A stretch of 64,000 bases of DNA from Myxococcales bacterium (GTDB lineage Bacteria; Myxococcota_A; Polyangia; Polyangiales; Houyiibacteriaceae): the NCBI GenBank assembly GCA_019637115.1, contig JAHBWH010000002.1:1-64000 (forward strand), read 5' to 3'. This document shows, piece after piece, positions 7,312-18,942 of this stretch. Positions within the stretch are counted from its first letter, which is position 1. The number at the start of each line of letters is the position of its first letter. The translations under genes were made by a program, and so were the position numbers. The notes beneath the pieces are model-generated. The model was not told the DNA's origin. It saw nothing but the letters and a program-made list of their open reading frames with translations, and did not search any database.

Positions 7312-8916
7312 GTGCCCCGCTTCGCAGCCATCGACGTCGGCTCCAACGCCTCCCGACTCCTCATCGTCCAGGCGAAAGAGCCGCACCGGCAGCGCCCGTT
7401 CCGGTCGCTCCGGATCCCGGTTCGACTCGGCCACGGCGTCTTCCAAACCGGTGAGCTCGATCCCGTCACCCTCGACGAATGCGTGCAGGCGATGCGGACC
7501 TTCGCCGAGGCGATGGAGGACGCGCGGGTGGACGACTACCGCGCCGTCGTCACCGCGAGCGCCCGCTCGGCGACCAACGGACACGAGCTCATCGAGCGTG
7601 TGCGCCGCGAGGCGGGCATTCGACTCGACACGGTCGACGGCATCGAAGAGGCCCGACTCGTCGGCCTCGCGGTGCGCGAGGCGATGCCGCTCGACGGCCA
7701 CGCCCTCCTGATGGACCTCGGCGGCGGCAGCTTGGAGCTCAGCGAGCTCTACTTCCCGGGCGGGGCGTCGGAGGCGGCCGCGCCCGGCGCCGCCGAGCCG
7801 CACGCCGTGGTGCCCGCGCGCGGCGGCGCGGGCTTCGTCGTCTCGCTCGCGATCGGCACGGTCCGCTTGCTCGAGGCCTTCCTGCGCGGCGGTGAGCCCG
7901 TCTCGCCCGATCAAGATCGGCTCGTCCGCGAGTACGTCGATCGGCTCCTGGCGCCGCACCGCCGCAAGCTGCGTCGGCGCCCTTGGGACCACGTGATCGG
8001 CACGGGCGGCAACCTCGTCGCCGCCGCCGAGCTCGCGCCCGCGGCCGAGGCCCCGCGACCCACCATCGACGTCGCGCGCGCGCGCGAGATGTTGATCGAG
8101 CTGAGCGCGCTCAGCGCCGCCGACCGCGCGGCGCGCTTCGGCCTCAAGCCCGACCGCGCCGACGTCATCGTGCCCGCGCTCTACGTGATCTGCGCGATGG
8201 CGGACCTCGCTCAGGTCGAGCGCATCGAGGTCCCCGGCGTCGGCGTCAAAGAAGGGATCATCACGGAGCTCGTCGAGAAGCACTACCGGGTCTGGGATTA
8301 CGGCCGCGAAGACGATCGTGTCCTCGTCGCCGCCCTCCACCTCGGACGGCGCTACCACTTCGACGAGCGCCACGCGGTGCAGGTGACGGACCTCGCGACG
8401 CAGATCTTCGACGCGACCGCGAAGCTGCACGGGCTCGGCGCGAAGTCGCGGATGATGATCAAGGTCGCGGCGTTGCTGCACGACGTGGGAGATTTCCTCA
8501 ACCCTCAGTCGCACCACAAGCACTCGCAATACATCATCGAGAACAGCGACCTCATGGGCGTGACACCCGAGACGCGGAAGATGATCGCGCTCGTGGCGCG
8601 CTACCACCGCCGAGCGCCCCCCACCATCCGTCACACGACGTTCCGTGGCCTCTCGCCCGACGACCGCGAACGTGTCCGCAAGCTCTCGGCCATCTTGCGG
8701 ATCGCCGACGCGCTCGATCGCGCGCACCTCGGCAAGGTCAGCGAGCTGGAGCTCGTGCTCAAGAAGGACGCCCTCTACCTGACCATCGAGAGCGACCAAG
8801 ACCTGGCGCTCGAGGTCTGGACGGTGGAGCGGAAGGCCGACCTCTGGCGAGAGCTCTTCGGACGCGAGGTGCGCGTGAAGGTCCGCGCCGCCGCGCAAGC
8901 CGTGGTCACCACCTGA
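7312..8916 (+). CDS. Ppx/GppA phosphatase with C-terminal HD domain (exopolyphosphatase family)
   Basis: A 534-residue protein of the Ppx/GppA family, cytoplasmic enzymes that hydrolyse polyphosphate or pppGpp. The N-terminal actin-like ATPase fold shows IDVGSNASRLLI (residues 7-18), DLGGGSLEL (about 138) and GTGGNL (about 228). The C-terminal half (residues 350-500) is the HD-superfamily domain typical of long Ppx proteins, with the metal-binding LLHDVGDF near residue 389 and a downstream HKHS. The GTG at 7312 is chosen because the conserved N-terminus FAAIDVGSN begins at once and the upstream reading frame is low quality. Which substrate is preferred cannot be told from sequence. Confidence 0.88.
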   Translation: MPRFAAIDVGSNASRLLIVQAKEPHRQRPFRSLRIPVRLGHGVFQTGELDPVTLDECVQAMRTFAEAMEDARVDDYRAVVTASARSATNGHELIERVRREAGIRLDTVDGIEEARLVGLAVREAMPLDGHALLMDLGGGSLELSELYFPGGASEAAAPGAAEPHAVVPARGGAGFVVSLAIGTVRLLEAFLRGGEPVSPDQDRLVREYVDRLLAPHRRKLRRRPWDHVIGTGGNLVAAAELAPAAEAPRPTIDVARAREMLIELSALSAADRAARFGLKPDRADVIVPALYVICAMADLAQVERIEVPGVGVKEGIITELVEKHYRVWDYGREDDRVLVAALHLGRRYHFDERHAVQVTDLATQIFDATAKLHGLGAKSRMMIKVAALLHDVGDFLNPQSHHKHSQYIIENSDLMGVTPETRKMIALVARYHRRAPPTIRHTTFRGLSPDDRERVRKLSAILRIADALDRAHLGKVSELELVLKKDALYLTIESDQDLALEVWTVERKADLWRELFGREVRVKVRAAAQAVVTT

Positions 8917-8974
8917 CGATCGACTCCCCAGGGCACACGCCTGGGCCTGACCGCGCTCCGACGCCCCAACGCAC

Positions 8975-9002
8975 GACGCCCGAGGCGTGAGCCTCAGGCG
9001 TC
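8975..9002. terminator. Hairpin between convergent genes
   Basis: GACGCCCGAGGC and GCCTCAGGCGTC form a 12-bp stem with one mismatch and a 4-nt loop, between the phosphatase gene and the convergent RNA-binding protein gene. It is plausible as a bidirectional terminator, though there is no strong U tract. Confidence 0.6.
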
Positions 9003-9054
9003 GTCGTCGTTCGGGCCATCGCGAGGGAGACGCTCGTGAGCGCTCCCCGAAGCC

Positions 9055-9510
9055 TCACCAGCGGTCGCCGCCGCCGCCGCCGCCGCGACCGCCGCGACCC
9101 CCGCGCCCGCCGCGGTCGTCGTACCGGCCGCCGCCGCCGCCACCGCCGCCACGATCGTCGTAGCCGCCGCCGCCGCCGTAGCCGCCACCACCGCCTCCGC
9201 CTCCATAGCCGCCCCGACCACGACCGCCGCCGCCGCCGCCGCCACCGCCGCCGCCGCGAGGCGCGCGCTCGGCCGCCTCGTTCACGCGGATGGTGCGCCC
9301 ATCGAGCACCTTCCCGTCCATCTGCTGGATGGCGTTCTCCGCCGCCGCCGCCTCCTCGAAGGTCACGAACCCGAAACCGCGACTGCGCCCCGTGTCACGG
9401 TCGAAGATCACCTTCGCCTCGACGACCGCTCCGAACTTCTCGAACGCCTCGAGGAGCGTCTCGTCGCTCGTACCCCAGCTCAACCCGCCCACGAATACCT
9501 TGCTCGTCAT
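9055..9510 (-). CDS. RRM RNA-binding protein with glycine-rich tail
   Basis: A 151-residue protein with a single RNA-recognition motif followed by a long Gly-rich tail. RNP2 (KVFVGGLSW) is at residues 4-12 and RNP1 (RGFGFVTF) at residues 44-51; both aromatic RNA-contact positions are intact. Residues 85-150 are nearly all Gly with scattered Arg and Tyr (RGG- and YGG-like), ending DRW. This architecture matches the bacterial glycine-rich RRM proteins of cyanobacteria and myxobacteria, many of which are cold- or stress-induced RNA chaperones. The ATG at 9510 begins the conserved MTSKVFVGG; the upstream frame lacks features. The Gly tract is encoded by repetitive GCC-rich DNA that may vary in length between strains. 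Confidence 0.93.
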   Translation of the reverse strand: MTSKVFVGGLSWGTSDETLLEAFEKFGAVVEAKVIFDRDTGRSRGFGFVTFEEAAAAENAIQQMDGKVLDGRTIRVNEAAERAPRGGGGGGGGGGGRGRGGYGGGGGGGGYGGGGGYDDRGGGGGGGGRYDDRGGRGGRGGRGGGGGGDRW

Positions 9511-10004
9511 GCTCTTCACGCTTTCTCTTCGCCGCACGGCCCGGTTGGCCGCGAGGAGCTGTGCGCGCGTCGCGCCACCGAGGTGCGGCGCCGAAAGGGG
9601 CAGAGGCGCGACGACGGGCGGATCACTCCGCCTCCCCTTCGTCCACCGCTCCCACCTCTGCGCATCGCTGCCGAACACCTCTTCCGCGTGCGGACCGAGA
9701 GGCTCGGCGACACGGTCCGGCATAGGATGCCAGCGTTCCGATCTTCGATTCAAGAGTTTTGGCGAAGGGCGTTTCCGGCGAAACTTCCGGAGGATAGCGG
9801 CGCCACTTCGTGGCCGGGGATACGGGGATACGGGCTGATTCCGACCGGCGAAACGAGGGTACGCGTTCACCCCCTGACCCCTGCGGGTGATTGCTGAGGC
9901 AGCCGATCCAGACGGCGAGGGACAGAGCGCCGCGGTGGCGGGGACGACCCCTCCCGGGCCGCACTTTGGCAGCGTCTCGACCCCGGCGGGGGGTGAACGC
10001 GAAA
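9511..10004. other. Non-coding stretch upstream of the RRM gene
   Basis: I see no supported gene here. It contains a short direct duplication of GGGATACG near 9817-9832 and copy 1 of a 64-bp dispersed repeat (9859-9921). The leader and promoter of the RNA-binding protein gene must lie in the right-hand part of this gap relative to 9510. Confidence 0.6.
9859..9921 (+). repeat. Dispersed 63/64-bp repeat, copy 1
   Basis: This copy differs from the one at 13408-13471 by one single-base gap and four substitutions (for example ATTGCTGAGGCAGCCGATCC against ATTGCTGAAGCAGCCGATCC). Both copies have the same orientation, and together they bracket the MopE-like lipoprotein gene. Confidence 0.85.
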
Positions 10005-10046
10005 CGCACGTCGCCCCCGACGCGGAGGCGCAGGGGGCGATGTGCG
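10005..10046 (-). terminator. Terminator of the MopE-like lipoprotein gene
   Basis: A 14-bp stem (CGCACGTCGCCCCC against GGGGGCGATGTGCG, one G:T pair) with a 14-nt loop begins 13 nt after the stop codon of the leftward gene. It is followed on that strand by TTTCGCGTT. Confidence 0.7.
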
Positions 10047-10059
10047 TCTTCGGGTGAGC

Positions 10060-13068
<3,009 letters not shown>

Positions 13069-13407
13069 CGAGCACCCTCTCCCTATCATCCCGCGAACAG
13101 CGTTCGCTCTTGACCCAATCAGACACGGGCGGCAAGCGCACGCTCGACCCCCGCCTTACGTCGGCGCGACGCGAATCTCCCTCGCGGACGCGCGCCCCTG
13201 CGACGTTCGTCGGCGCCGCCGATTCACATCGCACGAGACAACGGGCGAGCGGCCCGCGCCTTACAGCCGACGAGGTCATCGCGATCGACGATTGCCGTTT
13301 TGAGCACACGGCAGTTCGACAACAGGAACGGAGCGCAACGATGCAAGGATGCAGCCTCGTGGTGACGCAGGTGCCTCTTCACCAGGCGATCCCGCGGCGG
13401 TGTCCCC

Positions 13408-13471
13408 GTACGCGTTCACCCCCCTGACCCCTGCCGGCGATTGCTGAAGCAGCCGATCCAGACGGCGAGGG
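13408..13471 (+). repeat. Dispersed 64-bp repeat, copy 2, with flanking inverted arms
   Basis: The second copy of the repeat at 9859-9921. Here it begins with GTACGCGTTCACCC, and its right edge runs into GGGTGAACGCATACGTG (13469-13485), which matches the reverse complement of the left edge with two mismatches. The unit therefore looks like a small element with imperfect terminal inverted repeats. The surrounding gap 13069-13558 shows no gene. Confidence 0.8.
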
Positions 13472-13558
13472 TGAACGCATACGTGTCCCCTGCGCCGACG
13501 GCCCCACGGGCACCGCCCGACGCAGGTGGTCGCGTCCAGGGCGCGACGATCGAGAGGT

Positions 13559-15406
13559 TCAGCGCTCGCGGACGAACTGACGACGCTGGCCCAGCACGTC
13601 CAGGATCGTCTCGGCGGCCTCATCGAGGCGGACCTGGTCGAGCGCGACGACGACGTCCGGGTGCTCCGGCGGCTCGAAAGCATCGACGTCGGCGTCGGGC
13701 CGGCGCTCGCGGCAGAGCTCTGGATCCGTGTTCACGTAGACGACCACGAGCCGCTCGCTCCCGACCTTCTCGCGCAGCGCCTTGCGATCGGCGCGGCGAT
13801 ACGTGGGGAACGCGCAGACGGTCACGAGCCCCGCGTCCGCCCCCGCCTTCGCGGCGCTCAACATCGAGCGCAGGTCCTCCCCGCTCGGGTCGACGACCGT
13901 GGCCGTCCGGCCGAGGTCGAAGAGCCGGCGCTCGAGCGCGTAGGCGAGCGACCAACGGCCCGAGCCGGGGCGCCCCACGAGCCAAACGACCGCGCCACGC
14001 TGCCCCATGCGCTCGAAGCGCTCACGGGGGCTGACCTGCGTCTTTGGCGTCAGGCCCGAGCCCGCGCGGAGCTCCTTCATGGCCTCGTCGAGCGCCTGAT
14101 CGGTGCTGCCGTCTGCTGGCCCGATGATCATCCCGGCCGCGACGGTGTCGTTGGTCAGCGAGTCGATGAGCACGAACGCCCCGGTGTGGCGATCGTCGCG
14201 GTAGGGGTCGAAGAAGAGGGCGCGATGCGTCGAGAGCGCGAGCCGGCCGATGTCGTTGAGCTCGAGGGTCGCCGCGGGCACCTCGTCGAGGGTCTCGAGG
14301 TCCTTGCGCCAGCGCACGTGATCGACCTGCGCGCGCACCGACTGCGTCGAGTGCTTCAGCAGATAGGTCTTGTCGGGGTCGAGCGGGCGCTCGCTCATCC
14401 ACACCACGTGGGCGTCGAAGCGGCGCTCGACGAGCGGGAGATCACCGGGGTGCACGAGCATGTCGCCGCGCGAGCAGTCGATCTCGTCCTCGAGGCGCAC
14501 GCAGACCGACTGCGGCGCGAAGGCCTCCTCGAGCGGACCGTCGAAGGTGTCGACGCTCCTCACGCGCGAGCGCTTTCCGCTCGGGAGCACCATCACCTCG
14601 TCGCCCGGCTTCACGACGCCGCTGGCGATCTGCCCCGCGAAGCCGCGGTAATCGAGGTTGGGCCGGATGACGAACTGCACGGGGAGCCGGAAGTGCTCGA
14701 GCCGGTAGGTCTGCCCGACCGGCAACGTCTCGAGGAGCTCGAGCACCGTCGGCCCGTCGTACCAGGGCGTGTGCTCGCTCTTCGCGACGACGTTCGAGCC
14801 CTTCAGGGCGCTGATCGGCACGAACGAGACGCTGCGGAAGCCTAGCCCCGCCGTGAACGTCTCGAGCTCGGCCCGAATGCGCGCGAAGACCGCGGCGTCG
14901 TAGCCGACGAGATCCATCTTGTTCACGCAGACGGTGAAGTGCGGGATGCCGAGCAGCGAGGCGATGTAGGCGTGGCGTCGGGTCTGCTGCAGCACGCCGA
15001 GGCGCGCGTCGATCAAGATGAGCGCGACGTCGGCCGTCGACGCCCCCGTGACCATGTTGCGCGTGTACTGCACGTGGCCGGGGGTGTCGGCGATGATGAA
15101 TTTCCGCGCGTCCGTCGTGAAGTAGCGGTACGCGACGTCGATCGTGATGCCCTGCTCGCGCTCGGCGCGCAGGCCGTCGGTGAAGAGCGAGAAGTCGATC
15201 TCCTCGCCCTCCATCTGCGTCGCGCGCTTCACCGCGGCGAGCTGGTCCTCGTAGACCATGCCGGTGTCGTGGAGCAGGCGGCCGATCAGGGTCGACTTGC
15301 CATCGTCCACGCTGCCGACCGCCACGAAGCGCAGGAGCTCCTTGGCCTGGTAGCGCGCGAGGTAGGCGCCGATGTCGGCGCGCGCGAGGTCCATCTCGCT
15401 GGTCAT
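13559..15406 (-). CDS. cysN: Sulfate adenylyltransferase large subunit (CysN) with degenerate C-terminal APS-kinase-like domain
   Basis: A 615-residue protein. Residues 1-440 are a GTPase of the CysN family that drives ATP sulfurylase: P-loop GSVDDGKST, switch motif DTPGHVQY, base motif NKMDL, then EF-Tu-like beta domains. CysN works with CysD to make adenosine 5'-phosphosulfate. The C-terminal 145 residues correspond in place to the APS kinase (CysC) of CysNC fusions, but the P-loop reads GRPGSGRWS instead of GxSGSGKS, and the DGDN and LNRDLGF substrate segments are missing. PAPS synthesis by this domain is therefore doubtful. The start ATG shares its A with the stop of cysD (TGATG), so translation is probably coupled. 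Confidence 0.92.
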   Translation of the reverse strand: MTSEMDLARADIGAYLARYQAKELLRFVAVGSVDDGKSTLIGRLLHDTGMVYEDQLAAVKRATQMEGEEIDFSLFTDGLRAEREQGITIDVAYRYFTTDARKFIIADTPGHVQYTRNMVTGASTADVALILIDARLGVLQQTRRHAYIASLLGIPHFTVCVNKMDLVGYDAAVFARIRAELETFTAGLGFRSVSFVPISALKGSNVVAKSEHTPWYDGPTVLELLETLPVGQTYRLEHFRLPVQFVIRPNLDYRGFAGQIASGVVKPGDEVMVLPSGKRSRVRSVDTFDGPLEEAFAPQSVCVRLEDEIDCSRGDMLVHPGDLPLVERRFDAHVVWMSERPLDPDKTYLLKHSTQSVRAQVDHVRWRKDLETLDEVPAATLELNDIGRLALSTHRALFFDPYRDDRHTGAFVLIDSLTNDTVAAGMIIGPADGSTDQALDEAMKELRAGSGLTPKTQVSPRERFERMGQRGAVVWLVGRPGSGRWSLAYALERRLFDLGRTATVVDPSGEDLRSMLSAAKAGADAGLVTVCAFPTYRRADRKALREKVGSERLVVVYVNTDPELCRERRPDADVDAFEPPEHPDVVVALDQVRLDEAAETILDVLGQRRQFVRER

Positions 15407-16362
15407 CAGAAGTACCCCTCGCGCTTCTTGAGCTCCATCGAGCCGTCCTGGTCGTGGTCGATGAGGCGCCCCTGCCGCTCCGAGACCTTCGTGAGCAGCA
15501 TCTCCTGGATGATGTCCTCCACCGTCGTCGCGTCGCTCTCGATCGCGCCGCTCAGCGGGTAACAGCCGAGGGTCCGGAACCGCACGCGCTTCATCACCGG
15601 CTCCTCGCCAGGCTCGAGGCGCATCCGCTCGTCGTCCACCATGATCCACGCGCCGTCGCGCATGACGACCGGACGCTCCGCCGCGAAGTAGAGGGGCACG
15701 ACGGGGATCTGCTCCACGAGCACGTAGAGCCAGACGTCGAGCTCGGTCCAGTTGGAGAGCGGGAAGACCCGCACGCTCTCACCCTTGCGGATGCGCCCGT
15801 TGTAGAGGCTCCAGAGCTCGGGCCGCTGGTTCTTCGGATCCCATTGGTGGTGTCGGTCGCGGAACGAGTAGACACGCTCTTTCGCGCGGGAGCGCTCCTC
15901 GTCGCGGCGCGCGCCGCCGAAGGCGCAGTCGAAGCCGTGCTGGTCGAGCCCTTGCTTGAGCGCGACGGTCTTCATGATCCCGGTGTACTCGTTCGAGCCC
16001 TGATCGAACGGGTTGATGTTCGCCTTCACCCCGTCGCGGTTGATGTGCTCGATGAAGTCGAGCCCGAGCTCGCGGACCGTCTGATCTCGGAAGGAGATCA
16101 TCTCGCGGAACTTCCACGTCGTGTTGATGTGCATCAGCGGGAAGGGGAGCGCGCGCCCGACCTGCGCGCCGAGGCTCGCGCCCTTCGGCGCGAAGGCCTT
16201 CAGCGCGAGGCGCAGCATCACCGACGAGTCCTTGCCGATGCTGTAGAGCATCACCGGGCGGTCGAACTCGGCCGCCGCCTCGCGGAGGATGTGGATGCTC
16301 TCGGCCTCGAGGAGCTGGAGGTGGGAGAGTCGACGCGACAGGAGCGTTTCGGGACTGGTCAC
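15406..16362 (-). CDS. cysD: Sulfate adenylyltransferase subunit 2 (CysD)
   Basis: A 318-residue PP-loop ATP pyrophosphatase that catalyses ATP + sulfate to APS with CysN. The PP-loop motif [16 protein letters not shown] lies near residues 38-53, and the conserved FGGARRDEE segment is near residue 152. The C-terminus [15 protein letters not shown] matches the family's conserved end. The start is GTG at 16362, preceded by GGAGG at 9 nt. It is the first gene of a two-gene operon with cysN. No reductase, siroheme or sulfonate genes are adjacent. Confidence 0.94.
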   Translation of the reverse strand: MTSPETLLSRRLSHLQLLEAESIHILREAAAEFDRPVMLYSIGKDSSVMLRLALKAFAPKGASLGAQVGRALPFPLMHINTTWKFREMISFRDQTVRELGLDFIEHINRDGVKANINPFDQGSNEYTGIMKTVALKQGLDQHGFDCAFGGARRDEERSRAKERVYSFRDRHHQWDPKNQRPELWSLYNGRIRKGESVRVFPLSNWTELDVWLYVLVEQIPVVPLYFAAERPVVMRDGAWIMVDDERMRLEPGEEPVMKRVRFRTLGCYPLSGAIESDATTVEDIIQEMLLTKVSERQGRLIDHDQDGSMELKKREGYF

Positions 16363-16681
16363 TGGACGAGCGCCTCCGGGCGCGGTTGTCGCATGAAATT
16401 ACTCGGGAAGCGGGCCGCCCGAGCGAGCACGGCTTAGTGCGCGGGGCGCTCGCTCGCAAGCCCGCCCCTCCTCGCCGCCCCGCGCTTCGGATCTTCCGTC
16501 GGAAGGTTCGTCCCACTCGAACGCACGGCACCGATGCTAGCGAGCACGGCAGACTGTTCGTTGCTCCGAGCTTCGCGGCTGGACCCGCCCGTGTGGCCCG
16601 CACTCGGTCCGCCCCCACACGAACCTTGGGCCGACAATCGGCGCTCGACGGGCGCGGCGCCGTCGGAGAGACTGCCTCCGC
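16363..16681. other. 319-bp divergent intergenic region with a 9-bp inverted repeat
   Basis: This separates cysD (leftward) from the kinase gene (rightward). A perfect inverted repeat CGAGCGAGC (16420-16428) / GCTCGCTCG (16448-16456) lies in it, plus a relatively AT-rich AAATTACTCG patch near 16396-16405 that could belong to the cysD promoter. I do not recognise a riboswitch. Confidence 0.45.
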
Positions 16682-17875
16682 GTGCAAGCCGTCCTGCGCG
16701 ACCTACCCCCCGTCGGCCACATCGGCCGCTACGCCGTCCTCGGCAAGCTCGCCACGGGCGGGATGGCGGAGATCTTCTTGGCGCGCGCGGACATGGCGCA
16801 CGGCGCTTGGCGGCTGGTCGTGCTCAAGCGCATCCTCGCGCACGTCGCCGACGACCCCGAGCACGTCTCCGCCTTCGTCCAGGAGGCGCGCCTCTCGCTT
16901 CGACTCCAGCACCCCAACATCTGCACCGTGTACGAGGTCGGCGAGGATCGCGGCCGGACGTTCCTCGTGATGGAGTACGTCGACGGCGTGCGGCTGAGTG
17001 ACCTCGTCGATCTCACGGGCGCCCTCCCCGCGCCGCTCGCGGCCCGCATCGTCGCCGACGTCGCCGCCGCGCTCGAGCATGCCCACGGGCTCGTCGGCGA
17101 GGACGGTGAGCCGCTCGGCATCGTCCACCGCGACGTCACCCCCGACAACATCATGCTCGGCTTCGATGGGCGGGTGAAGCTCCTCGACTTCGGCATCGCG
17201 AAGGCCCGCACCCAGTCTCGCCTCACACAGGCCGGCGTCCTCAAGGGCAAGGTCGCGTACATGTCGCCCGAGCAGTATCGCGGCGAAGCGCTCGATGGTC
17301 GCAGCGACGTCTTTGCGCTCGGCGCGTGCTTCTACGAGGCGCTCACCGGCAAGAGCGCCTTCGACCGCGGGACGGACGCCCAGACCGTCGCGGCGATCCT
17401 CTTCGACGACGCGCCGCTCTCCCCTCATGCGGTGCGGCCCGAGGTGCCCGAGGCGCTCGACGACCTCGTCCGCGGAGCGGTCGCGCGCAGCCAGGAGCGA
17501 CGCCCGAGCGCGGGGGCGCTGCTGCGCGAGCTCGAGGCCTGGCTCGACGGTCGCCCCGCGAAGACGACCGAGCGCGACATCGCGGCCCTGCTCGAGGCCA
17601 CCTTCGACCAGAGCCCCCCCGAGCTCGATCGGACCCCACTCGACGCGGCGCCGCGCCTGGACGCCGCGACCACGGCCGCGGTGCGCGCCGAGCTCGACGA
17701 CGTCGTCGAGTCGATGCGTGCCCGCAGCCGCCGACAGCGCGCGCTGCTCGTCCTCATCGCGCTCGTGGTGGTCGTCGCGGCGGGCAGCGCCGTCGCGTGG
17801 AAGCTCACGATGGCGCCACCGCCCGACGGCCCCGGCGCACAGGACGCACGGGACGAGCCCTCCGACGCTCCTTGA
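16682..17875 (+). CDS. Transmembrane serine/threonine protein kinase (Hanks type)
   Basis: A 397-residue kinase with all core motifs: glycine loop LGKLATGGMAEIFLA (residues 20-34), the ATP-binding lysine in VVLKRI, the catalytic loop HRDVTPDN near residue 150, DFG in LLDFGIAKA, and the activation-segment end MSPEQYRG. A single transmembrane helix (ALLVLIALVVVVAAGSAVAW) lies at about residues 355-375, leaving a tail of about 20 residues outside. Kinases of this shape are numerous in myxobacteria and couple envelope or developmental signals to cytoplasmic phosphorylation. There is no extracellular sensor domain, so the signal is unclear. The GTG start is 11 nt after GGAGAG, a long spacing. Confidence 0.92.
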   Translation: MQAVLRDLPPVGHIGRYAVLGKLATGGMAEIFLARADMAHGAWRLVVLKRILAHVADDPEHVSAFVQEARLSLRLQHPNICTVYEVGEDRGRTFLVMEYVDGVRLSDLVDLTGALPAPLAARIVADVAAALEHAHGLVGEDGEPLGIVHRDVTPDNIMLGFDGRVKLLDFGIAKARTQSRLTQAGVLKGKVAYMSPEQYRGEALDGRSDVFALGACFYEALTGKSAFDRGTDAQTVAAILFDDAPLSPHAVRPEVPEALDDLVRGAVARSQERRPSAGALLRELEAWLDGRPAKTTERDIAALLEATFDQSPPELDRTPLDAAPRLDAATTAAVRAELDDVVESMRARSRRQRALLVLIALVVVVAAGSAVAWKLTMAPPPDGPGAQDARDEPSDAP

Positions 17876-18004
17876 AGCTCGCCTTTCGCGGGGCGTGAGC
17901 TGCGCGCCCGTTCCGATCATCGACCCACCGTGGGCGGGTCTCCTCGCTCCCCGAAACCCCAGGTCGACTCCGCCGTCCCGAGCGCGGCACGCGTGTCGGC
18001 CAAC

Positions 18005-18033
18005 CTGACGCTCCACCCAGCCATTGCTATGCT
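18005..18033 (+). promoter_or_regulatory. Putative near-leaderless promoter of the Uma2-family gene
   Basis: CTGACG (18005-18010) and TATGCT (18028-18033, in GCTATGCT) are separated by 17 nt. The -10-like box ends 8 nt before the ATG at 18042, leaving no space for a Shine-Dalgarno. Confidence 0.5.
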
Positions 18034-18041
18034 CCCGGCTG

Positions 18042-18641
18042 ATGGGCGAGCCCGCCGAGCGACTGGCGACCTATGCGGATCTGCTGAGCCTCGACGACGA
18101 CGTGCGCGCCGAGATCCTCGGCGGGCAGATCGTCACTAGCCCCGCTCCGTTGCCTCGCCACTCCAAGAGCCAAGGCGCGCTCCGCTCCTTCGTCGGCCGT
18201 CCCTATGACGACGACGATGGTCACGGCGGCCCCGGCGGCTGGTGGATCTTCGTCGAGGTCGACGTCGAGCTCGGGCCCCACGACGTGGTCCGGCCAGATC
18301 TGAGCGGCTGGCGCCGCGAGCGGCTGCCCGACCCCAGCAACGAGCGCCCGATTCGTGTGGCGCCCGACTGGGTCTGCGAGGTCCTCTCGCCGAGCACGCT
18401 GGCGGTCGACCGGAACCAGAAGCGCGCGCTCTACCACCGCCACGGCATCGGCCACTACTGGCTCGTCGATCCGGAGGCCCGGCTGGTCGAGGTCTTCTCC
18501 CACGCCGACGCCGGATGGACCCTGGTCGGCACCTACGGCGACGACGAGACCGTCGCGATGCCGCCCTTCGTGGAGGTGGAGGTGCCCATCGGGCGCCTCT
18601 TCCTTCCGAAACCGGACGTCTCCGACCCCGAGTTGCCTTGA
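18042..18641 (+). CDS. Uma2-family (DUF820) putative nuclease-fold protein
   Basis: A 199-residue protein of the Uma2/DUF820 family, which has a PD-(D/E)XK restriction-endonuclease-like fold. The conserved elements are visible: an early EILGGQIV strand, VRPDLSGW with the acidic residue, then VCEVLSPSTLAVDRNQKRALYHR and YWLVDPEARLVEVF. The pattern D...E(V/I)xSPST...K matches the expected catalytic acidic and lysine positions. Members are abundant in cyanobacteria and myxobacteria and their biological role is mostly unknown. ATG 18042 was preferred over an ATG 18 nt upstream because the latter lies inside the apparent -10 box. It is monocistronic. Confidence 0.85.
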   Translation: MGEPAERLATYADLLSLDDDVRAEILGGQIVTSPAPLPRHSKSQGALRSFVGRPYDDDDGHGGPGGWWIFVEVDVELGPHDVVRPDLSGWRRERLPDPSNERPIRVAPDWVCEVLSPSTLAVDRNQKRALYHRHGIGHYWLVDPEARLVEVFSHADAGWTLVGTYGDDETVAMPPFVEVEVPIGRLFLPKPDVSDPELP

Positions 18642-18724
18642 GCCACGCCCCTGGCGGCGTGTGAGCTCGGCGCCGACGACGGGGCCGAGGCGCTCGCTCG
18701 CCTGGCCCCGGCCCGTCGAGTCCG

Positions 18725-18942
18725 GCGCCTCAGCCCAGGACGTTCGTGCTCCCATCGATGGGCCGAGGCCGAAAACCGCTCGCCGCCTGGCCCCAGCCGG
18801 TCGGGGTCTCGCGTGTGCCGCCTCAGCCTGGGTCGTTCGCGCTCCCATCGATGGGCCGAGGCCAAGCCGAGTACCACCAGCTGGTTGGATCTCGCGCCGC
18901 CTCAGCCGCAGCTCGCGACGTTCGTGCTCCAATCGATGGGCT
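18725..18942. repeat. Three tandem copies of a gene's 3' end
   Basis: Blocks at about 18725-18770, 18818-18863 and 18896-18942 share the core CCTCAGCC...GTTCG(T/C)GCTCC(C/A)ATCGATGGG. The third block is the true 3' end of the leftward lipoprotein gene and includes its stop codon (18902-18904). The other two are degenerate copies downstream, each keeping an in-register TGA. Spacings are about 93 and 85 bp. No separate gene is seen in 18642-18901. Confidence 0.8.

Noticed and set aside
16363-16681. SAM or cysteine-related riboswitch before cysD
   Set aside because: I looked for a recognisable aptamer core and found only a 9-bp inverted repeat; no conserved riboswitch motif is visible.
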